In this document: one piece after another, positions 1-11,988 of the stretch
Position numbering within the stretch: position 1 is the stretch's first letter
How the letters are laid out: each line of letters opens with the position of its first letter
NCBI RefSeq assembly: GCF_002443255.2
Contig: NW_019211458.1
Coordinates: 25,180,757 to 25,244,756, forward strand
Length of the DNA: 64,000 nt
Origin: Varroa destructor
Lineage: Eukaryota; Arthropoda; Arachnida; Mesostigmata; Varroidae
Reading direction: 5' to 3'
Translations under genes and position numbers: made by a program
The notes under the pieces: generated by a model
What the model was told of the DNA's origin: nothing
The model's input: only the letters and a program-made list of their open reading frames with translations
Databases searched by the model: none

Positions 1-1300
1 AAAAAATTGTGATACCCAAGAAAGATATTATTACGATGAAAGATTCTTTAATATATTACTCAATGACAAATGGTATTAGGCGTATTAACGAGCATATGTG
101 TAACGACAGTTGAGGAAATCATTTTTGATTTCTTCGTGCTCGAGAGATAGCTTCATTAGGCGGTGGTAGCCGCGTATCTTTTCGACGATTTGGGCCAACT
201 AAGGAAATATTACGCATTTAAGCTAGCCGTAAACAGTGCAGGTACAAAACGTACTAAGGCAGCGCGTGAATACGTAGCTGATAGGTTTCACGCATATAAG
301 ATTAGGACCCGACGGTAAATATACCTTTGCTTTAAGTTAGTTCTGTGATGCAATGTTGACACATGGTTTTGAAGATAAAAAGACAATTTTAAATGCAATG
401 AAGTGAGGCGACGACGATAAGGTTCGCATCAGAAGGAACTGCAGATGTCCAGTTTTATGTATTACTAAGGCAATCGATCGAATATTTTTCAATACGACGC
501 ACAGACTGACCCTAAGAGACATGCAACTGGCACCAGCGGCATATATATTCTTTTATAATCTAGCATATTCAGATTATCGCAAGGATCGGATCTATTCACT
601 TGGTTCAGCATAACGAAGAGGCAGCGATCCTATTCTTGAACGGCCTCAATTGTTGTTTATACTATTGTTATTATGTCTTTATTATACATTATATTATCAC
701 TAAATTGTCACCTAGGAACACGCATAGACTAAGATAAGAAGACTAGCCTGCAAAACAAATATGTCGGAAGTTAAAAAGCCTGTATGCTTTGGACAAGTCT
801 TTTATCCGAATGTTGCATCCACAGAGGTAGCTCATCTTGACTCTGGCTTCCGATGACTCTATAAATGCCCACTCAGACTGAGAGCGACAAAAGAAGAACA
901 CCCCAAAACCCGACTAAATGAGGAAACTTTTTTAGCTACCGGATAGTAAAAACGACACCTCACTAATTGTATTCCGATTCACCGATAGACAGTTAAAACC
1001 AATAACATAAATCTGTCACATTGAGTACAACACTAGCAAATAATCACTCTCGAGCCTGAACACGCTCATTCAGTAAACGATCCTGTGTGATCTGGTTGTC
1101 TTCCTGACTCCTATTTCATTCTATTATCCTTTTTCATTACATTGCGCTGACCTCATCAATAAGCTATGTTACAAGACGCAAGCAACCCTTCTGCTTTATG
1201 TTGCTACCCCTTCGGCCACTCAACCTTTGAGCAATACTTATCCTGCAGTTCCTAAGAACAACTAACGGACCACTAGAAGTTTGCAGTAATACATCCCGAC
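1..1300. other. AT-rich gene-free DNA
   Basis: I see no supportable gene, RNA or repeat here. The only reading frame of note is a 61-codon minus-strand frame at 337-522 with no recognisable motif, which is what chance gives at this base composition. Confidence 0.5.
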
Positions 1301-2440
1301 ACCATGCTGCCAAGCCCCGAATCTTTTCAAGGGGCTAGCTAGCAGCAAGTAACTGATCCAACCTGCTAATTTCTATCGGAGTGTCACCGCTGCTCTGTTT
1401 GCTTTCTTTGGCCGGTATAGCAGCTACCGAGGCATCTTGGCTATCTAGTGTGGCTAGTCGTGAACGTACTAAGCGAGTCAAGGAAGTGGATCTGAGCGGC
1501 CATATTCTCCACGGTTCACACCAAAGTTCTCTCTCCTCGCCGTTGTGGCCGCCTATGACCATACTGAAAGTGGAATAGTGGGCCTGTCATCGTAGCCGTG
1601 CTTAACAGGCACTTTTTCGTCCTCTGCTATTTTACACACTGACTGTTTTAAATAACAAGGCTGGCGTCGAACCAACGGCATCACCGAGCACACCATTTCA
1701 GCAGCAGCGGTGATGGCAATAGCGACAGGCAAAAAAGCCTTTCTGCCGGTCTTTGTACCGTTCACTTCCTGGCCCTTGTTGTTACCATCATATAAGCGAC
1801 GTCGGCCGACGTAGTAGCTGAGCGCCTTGTGTAGCCGCAGCACCAGCCCTATTAGGCTGAAAGCTTCCAAAAGACTATGGAGCTAGCTGTAGAATAGTAG
1901 TACTCGAAGGGCACCTATCGCCGTGCTTCGCGGAAGCCTAGCTTTACTGCGATTGCCGCTGCCTGCGCTACTATTGCCACTCACTACTGGCTCGAGTCAT
2001 GGAGTGGTAGCGAAGCTTGTGGAGTCGCTTCGAAGAGGCTCGCAAATCGCGAAACGAACTGAGAGGAGCATGCCGGTGTTAAAGAACATCCGTTTGATGG
2101 GATGCTTGAAGGCTGGAGGATGAATCTTCTGTTAGGTAGCCGCAGTAGCCGTCCTCGTTGTCGGGTATAAGTGCTGCCTTATTGTGGTATTAAACTTCTT
2201 GCATAAACCACCACCATGAACAACTATAATAGCGACAGACGATATACAGCGCTACAGCTGCAGTCGTGTCCGCGGGCTGTGTATTCGTATGAACGCTTAT
2301 GGGCTGCTGATCTGCTTTTTTCCCGCCCATCTCCCTGGGAGATCGCGTCTTCTGTGGGATGGCGGGAACCGGGGCGGGCGGGAACCACTTGGGATTTTAG
2401 ACGCCGGCCACTCTTGGCAGGCCTCAATACGCCTTTAGTC
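1300..2440. other. GC-richer island with open frames on both strands
   Basis: Base composition rises compared with the flanks, and several frames of 65-105 codons are open on both strands, so frame openness does not mark a coding strand. None of the translations resembles a family I know. The 3' part (2319-2384) carries E2F-like sites. An untranslated first exon or promoter-proximal region is one reading; an unannotated exon is another. Confidence 0.35.
2319..2384. promoter_or_regulatory. Cluster of three E2F-like sites in a hairpin
   Basis: TTTCCCGCC at 2319-2327 is followed by GGCGGGAA at 2361-2368 and again at 2377-2384. E2F/DP factors are known to bind TTTSSCGC and its complement GGCGGGAA. 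The first two sites are in opposite orientation and their cores pair, so the stretch can also fold into a stem. A shorter inner palindrome (ATCTCCC, one base, GGGAGAT) lies at 2330-2344. Three near-consensus sites in 66 bp is unusual for DNA of this composition. No recognisable gene follows, so a promoter role is inference. Confidence 0.35.
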
Positions 2441-4590
2441 TAGCAAAAATTTTCAGTCAATACTCCATTCGCAATATTATATGAGAGTGAATGCGTACTG
2501 TTCACTGGATGAGTACAACTCAATGAAAGGAACAACTTATTCGATCGCTGGATTGATGATATGCAGGTGTCTGGACGGAGCATGTTCTATGACGGTAATA
2601 ACACAGAACTTAAAATGAAGGAGGATAAAAAAAGCGCTCTGTAAGGTTACCCCCATCCCCCCTCCCCGCTCCACCGATGAATGACGCGAGACTTTTCGAG
2701 AATTCAAATAACTGAGAACGACCTTTTTATAGGCGGCATAAAAGTCTGGCACGATTTTTGTCTAGGTCTCTATTCTAATTAGTTAGGTGCTTTAAGCAAA
2801 TGTCTATTTTTTTTTATAATCCTCCTTGTTTTATTACTAAATTAATAGCGAGTAATTCGTTTTGAAAAGTAGCTTAAAAGAGTCAGCTTGTACGTGTCAA
2901 CGGTTTGTTTATCAGCTGATCCTGATCCGTGTTACATTGTTATTTGTGCTACGTGGTGTTTATCGATGGGCTTATCGAAATAACTTATACTGATACCATA
3001 CAGGCGAAAATAGTATTTGTATCAAAGGATACGTATGTTTGGGATACGTTTTTAGATATGTTTAGGCTAGGATATTTTTGAATATTATATTCATATCTAA
3101 ACCATGATCACACTGATGAACGAATAGGTGATCTAATATAGATGTTCGGCATCAGATTTATTTTTACCCACGACTCAACACTAAATGGATAGCAGTTATT
3201 TCGATTCGCTGTAAATTTATAGCCCTTAATGGAAGACTCATTTTTTTTTCAAGAGAACAAAGCAATTGATCAAATGGTTGCTTTTGTCAGTCTAGACTGA
3301 CGAAAAATTAACATATCAAAGCACAAACGTGTTTGGTATTGTTAAACGAAAAAGAGTCCTTGATGATAGGACAATAGCCTTAATTCGTAGGGTTGCCGGA
3401 ATCAGCAACTCTGCAATGTATTATCTATCCGTGTAACTCTCTGCAGAGCGTGAAGTTTGCTATGCATGGTTCAGATTCTTAAAATGCCCGGTACTGTCGT
3501 TTCTGCACCAAAAGGTTACGATGCATAGTTTTAGGCAGAATATATCTATCAAAGACTTCTCACCTGAATTAGGTTTTTTCCACAGCCTCACAAGCTCATA
3601 GCTGTATAAGCGGATAAAGATCCGCGTTATTATCTACTATGTAAAATGCGTTTGTGAATGTAACAGTAGAGTAATAGAGATATGTCAAAATCTATAAAAA
3701 ATTAAAACCAGAGAGTCCAATAAATGTATTCACGTTTCGTTCAAAGCTGCTGGCTGGGTAAGATTATATGTAAAAAATCAGCTTAAAATCATGAGCACTT
3801 ATAATATCTATTCCGCCGTATAGTATAGACTGATAAGTGTTAATATAGACACATAATTATTTAATCTGCTGAGAGTATCAACGTAATTTTAAGCTCTGTT
3901 ATCTATAGTCAGCCAAGAATCAACCTTCGGAACCGGCAACGCTTCTCGGCAAATTACCAAGCATTATTATGTTCCGTTGGTTCAATGCTGCTAGATCGCA
4001 CGTTCCAAAATAACTATATAAAAATAAATAATAAAAAACTGTTACAAAAGCAAGCTCGTATCTTCTTAACGCCAATTATAGCCCCAGTGAATATTAAAAC
4101 GTCAAAGGATCACATCGAACTGCTAAGTATGATTAAACAGGAAAGCAAACGTATGTTTAACGCCTTTTTTTTTTTTTTTTCGGAATCGGAGCGAAGATCA
4201 GCTGCTGAACGAATTTCTATTGATAGTATAAACTTGTCGGGAAAGCCCAAATCGACAATGTATCTCAAGTGTGTATCTGGCTGAGGAAGCAAAAGCAGGT
4301 TCTAGTGCATCACAGCGGAAAGCGCGCGGCAGACGAGGAACAGTGCGGGCATCAAACTTAATCGCTGCAGTCCAATAGTGCACTTCCAATGATCTTTATG
4401 TTTTGATCAGAGCGTTAGTGCGGAAATCTGATTTGACTGAGTGGATTGTTCACGCTACATGTCATAAAAGCCAGATGCTCCCTGAGGGCAATAAAGCTGA
4501 GAAATTTGGCCAGTGTTTTTTGCTACTCTACTTCTCACAAGTCTAAAACAGCAAATCGTCTTCGGCTTTTCACTGATTAAATTTTTTATC
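2441..4590. other. AT-rich gene-free DNA
   Basis: No recognisable gene. A C-rich run lies at 2650-2667 (three C tracts of at least 4) and a T16 tract at 4165-4180. The 99-codon plus-strand frame at 3985-4284 reads through the T tract as polyphenylalanine and has no family resemblance, so I treat it as chance. Confidence 0.45.
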
Positions 4591-4594
4591 CTCG

Positions 4595-5138
4595 ATGCAA
4601 AAATGGGTCGCAGATGTAATCGCTACCTTACTTACGATTCAGATTATGCGTCTAGTGGGTAGAAGCAAACTTTTGACCAAAGTTTACGTTCTAAATGTGG
4701 TCTTCAGTGAACAGCAGGTCACGCCAGAGTACTTCTTCCAGAAAAGCGAACTAAAAGCATCACTGAAGAAGTTAATTTGCATGTTCTACGAACTATTGCG
4801 TAACCGAAGTTAACTGATGTATCTGAAGAAAGACCATACGTTTTCCAATAAAATGGGGCCCGGCCCATACAGACAACGTAGTGCAGGGTTGGCTGTACAT
4901 GCATGTACATTAGTAATACAAGCATGTTTTGTGATGAGAACATATGGTCGTCACACTGCCTAAATTAGAACCCGTTTCATCACTATATAGGGGGCGCTGT
5001 TGGGCGAGTCTCGACACGACACCATCGACGTCCGTCACTCGTGCATGTATCAAGAAGGCGTTCGCAAAATTACAAAGGGCGTATTTGAAACGATCTTTCG
5101 ACCGGCTTAGAACTCAAATGAAGCTGTTATCGCAGTGA
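4595..5138 (+). pseudogene. Possible internally deleted Tc1/mariner-superfamily transposase relic
   Basis: The 4595-4813 frame contains KVYVLNVVF and then a segment ending KKLICMFYELLRNRS. After a one-base frame change comes TDVSEERP. This order resembles the N-terminal helix-turn-helix of the DUF4817-type transposases (a KVYVL-type start, then K.F..TGSV..PRSGRP). About 150 bases later the 4944-5138 frame ends with TRACIKKAFAKLQRAYLKRS and then FDRLRTQMKLL, which resembles the C-terminal helix of the same group (IR.AC....P.L.R...SF..RL..C). The DDE core that should lie between is missing. I see the two ends and infer an internal deletion. The similarity is weak and could be chance. Confidence 0.3.
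4894..4909. repeat. 16-bp perfect palindrome
   Basis: TGTACATGCATGTACA reads identically on both strands. It lies inside the possible transposase relic, between its N- and C-terminal remnants. No function is evident. Confidence 0.8.
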
Positions 5139-5560
5139 AGTGTTTCAAATAAATAAAATCCTCAGAAATGACACTGTTAGTATATGTGAAAAATTTCGGT
5201 GAAGCATATGTTTTGATTTTAATGCTTTAATGATAAACAAGACATCAGAAAAAGTACCTTTTATACAACGTTTTATTTACTAGTTACATAAAATAAGGTC
5301 CGACTATGCTTGCATAAGTGTGCATGTTTGACTAGTTTTCCTAAGACCTTCCCACCCCTAACATCATTAAGCACTTCTTAACAGCAATATAGGCCGCAAA
5401 ACTCCAAACGTTTATCTATATATGTTTACTTGGCCTGGACAAATTTTTTAGAAAGACTTGCTTAAATCCTTGGGACAATCTGGTTTGCAGCACACGATGC
5501 CAACCAACCAAGTTCCTTCTCTTTGGTATCGCTTCATGAGTTTGTCCTATTAGCATTGGT
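5139..5560. other. AT-rich gene-free DNA
   Basis: I see no gene or repeat here beyond simple AT-rich sequence. Confidence 0.5.
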
Positions 5561-6480
5561 ATGACTAGTACAACTGCATTCAATGGCGGTCACTCTGGCC
5601 GGCATTGTTGACTACCTGCAGTTCCGAGGGGGGTTCGTTGGGCTTGCTCTCGTATCCCGGCCTCCGTTCGGGCATCGTGCGTTCAGTATCGTAAGATGAC
5701 TTTTTGAGATAGCGTCGCCGGATAACCTTTGGATTGGCTTTTATATTTGAGACTTCCACTCTTGGCTTACTACCTATCTCAGCAAGTGCTCATTTTCAGC
5801 ATTGTAGCATGGGCAGCCTTGTCGACGTGCAGCAGCTTGAGGCTGTAGCTGCTACTGTTCGAGCAAGAGGTAGTCGTATGCACCCCTTCGTAGTGTTAGC
5901 TATAGTTGACTATACAGAAGTGCTTGCAACACCTAGCAGTCAAGTATTGGCCGCTCGTTAGAATAACCTTAGGGATAAGAGCTTTCAGGCCGCTTGTGTG
6001 CCCTTGAGAGTTTGTGTGTGCGACATATGAGCCGATTCATACTGTATGGAAACCTGGAATGCACAAAGCCTCAAAGTGGGTAAGGTGACCGGAATCCTTG
6101 AAATGAGTGAAGAAACTAGCTAGTATAGCGAGTTGTCAACTAAGAGCGAACACCTATAGAAAGGTATTCACGGCAGGAAGGAAGCTCAGGTCCTACGTAG
6201 ACTCAGTCTGATTCTGGGTCCCATGCGGCTCCCGCTAGCAAGCTCAGGCCGTGCCTGTGGGTTCAGACCTTAGTCAGACCGGACTCGGCCGGATTGGTCG
6301 TCCCCATCCGTGGTGCAATTTGGCACGGCACCAGGAATAGCCTCGATGAGCGGAGGCGCCTGCCGGATTACCCATGAAGGTGTTCTTCATTTCTCAGCTT
6401 GAGTAAAGCCGATGCCCTGGCAAAGGGCAAACACGTAAAGCAGAAAACGAAAAGGGGAGAGGGGGAGCAGTAGACTAAAG
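5560..6480. other. GC-rich island without a recognisable gene
   Basis: This is one of the GC-richest parts of the window, strongest at about 6200-6400. One plus-strand frame of 75 codons (5734-5961) is open but not recognised. In the 6230-6290 part the word TCAGACC occurs twice. It could be an untranslated exon or promoter, but no ORF or splice pair supports a gene. Confidence 0.3.
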
Positions 6481-7468
6481 CAGAAAATATTAGTTCGTTC
6501 GATCTGCATAAATTCAAAGCTCTGTAGTAATTCTTTTATAAAATAATAAAAAAAACTCACGTAGATACAGACATATTAATAAACACAAAGATGTCTGCTT
6601 TATTTGTTAATGATGGGTATAACATTGATTCCGAGTGACTGATGGGTTTAACCTTTGTAAAACGCTTTTTGTTGAAATTATGCGTATGTCTAATAGTGCT
6701 TTCTTGGATCTACTGCGAAGATTATAAAATCGTAGCTAAGCGATTGTCTACTATTTGATTTCACAACGTTTTTAGATGATGACGACAGAGCAGCTACGAA
6801 ATAGATATCTACAGTCAAAGAAATTTCATAGCTATTGTTTTTTTTTTACTGTTTGCCTATTGGTGTTTCAAAAGTAGTACTATTTGGAGCAATCTAAACC
6901 TATCTGTAGAAACAAAAAGCACTAACAGTCACTTCAGTAACTGTAGAGCAGTTTAAACTATGGCCTATTTTCGAGCTAAACCTCGACAGCGTTTGGTGAA
7001 TTTAATGGAAAGTCCTGCCATAATTACATGAGAGCGATTTGTCGAATCATCCCAGTGGTTATTGCTCCATTTACGGCAGTGCTACCGTGATTTCGTATTT
7101 TAGTTTTGGCAATCTATATACATATTATTGGGTATATTTGTTGTGACACCTTTAAATAGATATCACATATGTACTGATCTGTGTTGTAAAGGCATGTTTC
7201 CATATCTATATAGTCAATCCTAATAGTGATTTTTTTTTTTTTCGAAAAACAAACATCGTCACTATTGTATGAGCTCATCAGTCTCACAAAATCAAATTCT
7301 CTATCAATATCCCTGCCCATTTCTCGTAACCGTCGCTGTCAGAGGGTCATTATTCAAAAGGATTCATATATAGACCTGTTCGTGTGTGTCAAATGTTTTT
7401 TGTTACCTAATAGTCCACCATGTCAATGTCGTTTTTCACACGTTCTCCGCGCTACTCGACTGCGCCAT
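6480..7468. other. AT-rich DNA with T tracts
   Basis: Tracts of T lie at 6838-6847 (10) and 7230-7242 (13). The 106-codon plus-strand frame at 7226-7546 starts inside the second tract and is not recognised. No gene call is made. Confidence 0.4.
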
Positions 7469-7576
7469 TTAGGTATTTACGAGTGTAGCGCTTGCGTCAA
7501 ACGGCCGTTCATTCAAGTCGTGCGTAGAATCACGACTGAAAAGTAATAAAAATCCCGTCGTCGTCGCCGCCGCCAT
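7469..7576 (-). CDS. Candidate ATG-led short ORF or first exon (hypothetical)
   Basis: On the minus strand an ATG at 7576-7574 sits in the favourable context GTAAAATGG. It opens a 35-codon frame beginning MAAATTTG, encoded by GCG GCG GCG ACG ACG ACG, and ends in TAA at 7471-7469. An alanine/threonine N-terminus on a GC-rich triplet run is common in first coding exons of arthropod genes. A TTATTACTTTTCAG stretch inside it could instead be a 3' splice site. No family is recognised. The 123-codon plus-strand frame at 7600-7971 lies just upstream on the opposite strand and is equally anonymous. Confidence 0.18.
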   Translation of the reverse strand: MAAATTTGFLLLFSRDSTHDLNERPFDASATLVNT

Positions 7577-7599
7577 TTTACACCAACGTGACCTAATGA

Positions 7600-7971
7600 T
7601 TGCGGGTTGTGAGATTGTCGTCCTTTTGGCCACTGTGCAACAGCGTCTCTTTTTTCGATCGTCTCATGGTTTTCTCGTTGAGTGACTACTGTTTGTCCGG
7701 CTTTATCACTTTTCTCTTTCTTCTTTTACCTTGGAAAGTCTACGAGTATGAAAGCTACTTGTGGGCGGCTCGGCAGAAGAGGATACGGAAGATAGGAAAC
7801 AAAAATTGTTCCATTTGTGCTTCTTTCTTTTTGAGGAAATTACGGGACGGAACTCTATTCGATGGCGTAAAATCTGTTCCCAACTTCACTGGACCCTCAA
7901 AAAAAGACGCGGTCCGCCTACCTACACTCCTACAAGTAACTCAGCCCCAAAATGGCTGGCATGCAATGTAG
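7600..7971 (+). other. 123-codon open frame, unrecognised
   Basis: This is one of the longer frames in the window. It contains a hydrophobic segment (FITFLFLLLPW) near residue 40 and a basic stretch (AARQKRIRKIGNK) after it. A second plus-strand frame (7761-7982) overlaps it, which argues for generally low stop density in this GC-richer patch rather than for coding. I do not recognise either translation. It is recorded because length and composition make an exon possible. Confidence 0.15.
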
Positions 7972-7982
7972 GTGGTAGATAG

Positions 7983-9108
7983 ATCAGCTGCTTGTTTCGC
8001 GCTTTGTAACTACACTGCTTCCTAGCTGACGATTTCTAAGATTTTCTATTCGCGGAGACGACGGCACGAAGGCGCAGAGGATGAGCCATAAATCACTTTA
8101 ACTGCTTTACTCGTAGCGTCTGTGGGTCCGTCAGAGGATGGCGTATGACGGGAAAGCTCGCCGTCATATACGCAACAAAGAAAACCCTTTCATAGTCTCC
8201 TACCGGTGTTTAGATAACGCTCTGGTTAAGCTGTTGGCAGGTTCTGAATTGAAGCATTAGACCAGTTATCAGCACTGACGTTAGGCCAGATACTGAGCTT
8301 AAGTATATTTCAACATTTTTTGTCGCCTTAATAGAGACAGGTTTACTTTAACTGTCTGGATTATCTTCTAATGGTGAGTATGTTATATCTAAATTACATC
8401 AGTTAAGTTAATTCTACGGAGCGCGCTTTTTCAAATCCGTCAACTAGTTTAGACAATTTATTAGGACTCACCGGTAATCTCCTCTACAACAATAGAACAT
8501 ACATAGTTGAAACAGACTAAATGAAGTAATAAAAAAACTATCCAATTAGCTTTCCTATAGGGAAAATGACAGTACTTTAACTAAGTACTGATAAAAGTAT
8601 TTAATTGTAACTAAAGGGTGAATGTTATGTTTCAATGAGCGGCATAATAGTTGGTGAAACTATTCTTAGAGGAAAATGTACATTTCCACTCTTATACGCA
8701 AGATATTAAAAAACCGATCAATGAGCTATATATTCGGGGGTTCGGTTATCAGTCTGTTGTTACCTTATAATTTCTAAATGTTAAACAGTGATCAGATCGG
8801 TGTTCTGGCCGTTACTCGGACACGTCCTTGTACCATATAATGTAAATATACATCGGCGTTGATGTATCGCCTATCGGATCTTGCAACCCCGTTTTACATT
8901 TGGAAACACGCTACAAAATTACAGTTCGTTTTAGCCAGTTCCACACGCGTACGTTGATATACTGCGGCAACGTTCATAGAGATATTATGTAGATACGCAC
9001 TGTGCCGGCTTTGGAGTTCAGCCTGAATCGGGCCCACGAATGTGTCCTGGTATGGTAGAAGTAGCCGCATAAACGGGGTATATGTCGAATGCTCGTCGCA
9101 TTTTTTCG
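7983..9108. other. Gene-free DNA
   Basis: There is no recognisable gene. A small perfect inverted repeat (CAGTACTT, 5-base loop, AAGTACTG) lies at 8570-8590. The 72-codon minus-strand frame at 8894-9112 has no motif. Confidence 0.45.
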
Positions 9109-9336
9109 TCATTATTTAACTGACCAACTAATTTGTTGTTTTTGGTGCTGCCTTAACATTGCTGACGATGCTGCACTTTTAATATAGCGTCGGATAGCTT
9201 CTTGACAGGCAAGAAGAAGTCCAGATGTGAAAGCTTTTTTCCAACGAACGTTATAAGCTTCCATTTTCTCCATGATTGTTTCGAGCAATATCCCACCGAT
9301 TTCTGATATTGTTTCCTCTAGCTTTATTGCTCCAAC
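9109..9336 (-). other. Open minus-strand segment with protein-like composition
   Basis: Reading the minus strand after an in-frame TAG gives about 75 codons to a TAA near 9109. The translation is helical and charged, with segments such as KLEETISEIGGILLETIMEK and LLLACQEAIRRYIKSAASS. It lacks an upstream ATG until about one-third of the way in. Composition suggests a coding or transposon fragment, but I do not recognise it and no splice pair frames it clearly. Confidence 0.15.
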
Positions 9337-10116
9337 CTATAGCAGGTCGGGATCATCCTTCCTGATGACCGGCTTGCAAGCTACTCCTTGTACCTTTTTA
9401 AACTACTTTTGTTGTAATGTCGTTTTATTCCGACATCGTTACTCAAAGCAGAGACATCACCCAAAAGCTTCCTGTTGTTGCTAGATGATACTGGCAGAAC
9501 TGCGAGACACCTTTAAGTGGCTTTGGGAACTCAGGTATTAACGTTTTCTGATTTCTACAGTTTTTCAAAACATAGAAAAAGAATAAGGAATCGAATGTGG
9601 ATAGTTTATGTGTAGTAGATGTGGTACTACTAATAATAAACTTATTGTTTCATCAGTTGACGATCTGAGCGAACGCCTGAATGCTCGTAATACTATAACC
9701 ACTGAACTTGTTCGTAGGTTTCACCTCGCGCCCTTATTGCCGTTTCGGTATATAATCCGATTCGTCGATGCCACGTCCAATCTAAGGTAAGCTATAACTC
9801 GGGTACCTACTAAAAGTTATTCTCCTGCAGTTACGCCGCTACGCTTATCCCTATACTATTGTGTACTTACTTATCTGGTTTTGCTATTAATATATTCCGA
9901 CGATCCGATTACTTTTCTGCAATTACTTCAAGCTCGTGTTTTACTTTGAATCGTATTGTACTTAGCTTATAATTAACTCAAGCTATAATTCAGGCTACAG
10001 TTATAAAGCGGTTATTGGTATAAAACTGTAGTTCCCTAAGATTTTGATCATATAATTCTTTCTTCGACGGCCATCCTCTTACAGCACACCTATTGTCTCG
10101 TTGCGGTTAGTATACT
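9337..10116. other. AT-rich gene-free DNA
   Basis: I see no recognisable gene. The sequence just upstream of the mariner relic ends with TACTGAG at its border. Confidence 0.45.
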
Positions 10117-11223
10117 GAGTTGTCAAGAAAGTACTGACCGTTTTTCAGCCAATATTGTTTTTACCATTTAAAGCAGTATTACGGACCATGCGTCATTTCG
10201 ATTGAAGATATCTGCTATTTTTCTGGTAACACCATATTTTCATCACTGTAGAACTCCTGCGGTTCTTGGCAAAAAATTGTGACAAGTGATTTTTGCAGCC
10301 ATCTATTGAAACGAACTTAATAGAGTTAATAACGTCCTGCAGAGATCGAAATAGACACCTTATGGACAGTTTCCGGGTCATAAGGAGGATGTATTACAAG
10401 TTTCTGTCCAAGTTCTCTCATTTCGGTCGGGTAGCTAAAAATGCATGTGGCCTGACGTTGTCACTGCGGAAAACGAGGCCTTTGCTGTTCATAAAGTCTG
10501 ATCGATTTCTTTACAATAACTTATTGTAACGATTAGAAATAATCCTTTTTCTGGATGGTTGAAACTCATACGGCACGATCCCTTTCAAAGCCTACTGAAC
10601 ACATAACTTCACCTTCTTCAACGTCAGTCCGAACTTTGTTACAGATCGTTGTACACAGGTGTCGTATGTGATCTACTTTTCAATCGTTTTTCTCGATTTC
10701 GTTGTATCTCTGTGGAGTTTTGCGGATGGAAATACGTTTGAATGCATTCTTATTGCACCAATTTATGTAGCACCCAAGTGTCGGCCTTTTTGTGGCTAAC
10801 CTTTTCCAAGTATTTTAAAATTATTTAGCGGCAGACGTTGAGCTCCTTGACGATATGATGAATACTTACGGATCGGTCTTACTCAATTTTGGCAATAATT
10901 TTACCAGCTTGTTTCGTAACTGCTCGATTGCAAAGAAGGGCATCTTTCGCATTTCCAGAATTCAAGGAATAAAACCACCTTTGGGCCGTTTCTTCCAATA
11001 ACGCATCTTGACCACAAACAGCAAGCATTTCCAACATGCTCGAGCGGCATTTGAGCCTTTATAGTACAAAGACTATAGAACATGTTGAAATTTCCAAAAA
11101 AATTCCCTCATCTTTAAGTAGCGGTGCCTTAAATTCTAATGATGAAAATCTAAAGAATGAAGCCATTTTAACAAATATAGCACATCTACTTAGGCCGAAC
11201 TTCAGCTTTCAAACAACACTGAC
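10117..11223 (-). mobile_element. Degenerate mariner transposon (fossil)
   Basis: Read from high to low coordinates, this is a mutated mariner transposase. Near 11083 a start-like ATG is followed, after a frame change, by YKGSNAARAC. Then come AVCGQDALLEETAQRWFYSL (about 11020-10960), HHIVKELNVC, VSHKKADTWVLHKLV (10800-10755), RISIRKTPQRYNEIEKND, KKVKLCVQ and LKGIVPYE (10617-10565), GLVFRSDNVRPHAFLATRPK and finally SIDGCKNHLSQFFAKN (10310-10260). These match the helix-turn-helix, WVPHEL, KKVMLCVWW, FHQDNARPH and CKNHLEQFF landmarks of mariner in the right order and spacing. Several stops and frameshifts make it non-functional. An ITR-like stretch (GTTGTCAAGAAAGTACTGAC) occupies about 10117-10136. 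A weak inverted partner (CTTTCAAACAACACTGA) lies at 11206-11223, so the outer limits are approximate. Confidence 0.85.
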
Positions 11224-11976
11224 GCGGGGTCATTATCTAAAATACATATTTTTTTACTCTACCCAGTTGTAAAAAGGGGTTAATACCTTTTCGAAGATCA
11301 AATATTTCTTCGTTCCAGCGGCTTGCTCACTTTGGTACGGTTACTATATTAACCAGTCCTAATTATTCCTTACGCCTAACCCGATCAATATAGCAGCTCG
11401 AGCGCACATACACATACTGGTGGTTTTGCGACTCTCCTGAAACCTTCCCGTACTACTTCCGTGGCCCTCATACGCTACTCTCATTGAAACGTTCCAGTAA
11501 CCTTGTTCCTTGTTGAAATTGTCCTAATTTCGCACAGGATTAGGAACCAAAATATTCTCAGTTGTAACAGCAAATCTATTCAAAGGCGAACTAAACACTT
11601 ATGCCAGTGTGCTCCGACTTTTAATGTTAATCCGAGATAATATTACCTTAGTGTTGACAGAGGTGATATGCAACGCTGCCCAAACGAACCATCGTTGACC
11701 CTATTATATTTTTACAGATATTGTAGAAAACAGTTTTTGGAATTTTAGAAAAATCCTAATATTACTCCACGGTTTTCAAAAGTAAGTGTCAGCTCCAAGG
11801 TGAGCGAGCGGATCGCGATGAAGAACCGCATTTTCATTTTATGCAAACATATAACTCCTAACCGTTGTTAACAAGAAGAAGCTGTAATAGTTTCTGTAGA
11901 TTGGGTCGCCAAATCGACCATACGCTACTTCAATTTATGATATAGAAAAATATATGGAAATCAATATGCATCGATT
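11224..11976. other. AT-rich gene-free DNA
   Basis: No gene is supported. A 7-bp inverted repeat (TCCTAAT/ATTAGGA) at 11522-11545 is short enough to be chance. Confidence 0.45.
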
Positions 11977-11988
11977 TTGTTGCTGCAG

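Noticed and set aside
1655..1700. GGTTCGACGCC on the minus strand, resembling a tRNA T-arm
   Set aside because: The flanking bases do not form the five-pair T stem and no D-arm or acceptor stem is found at the right distance.
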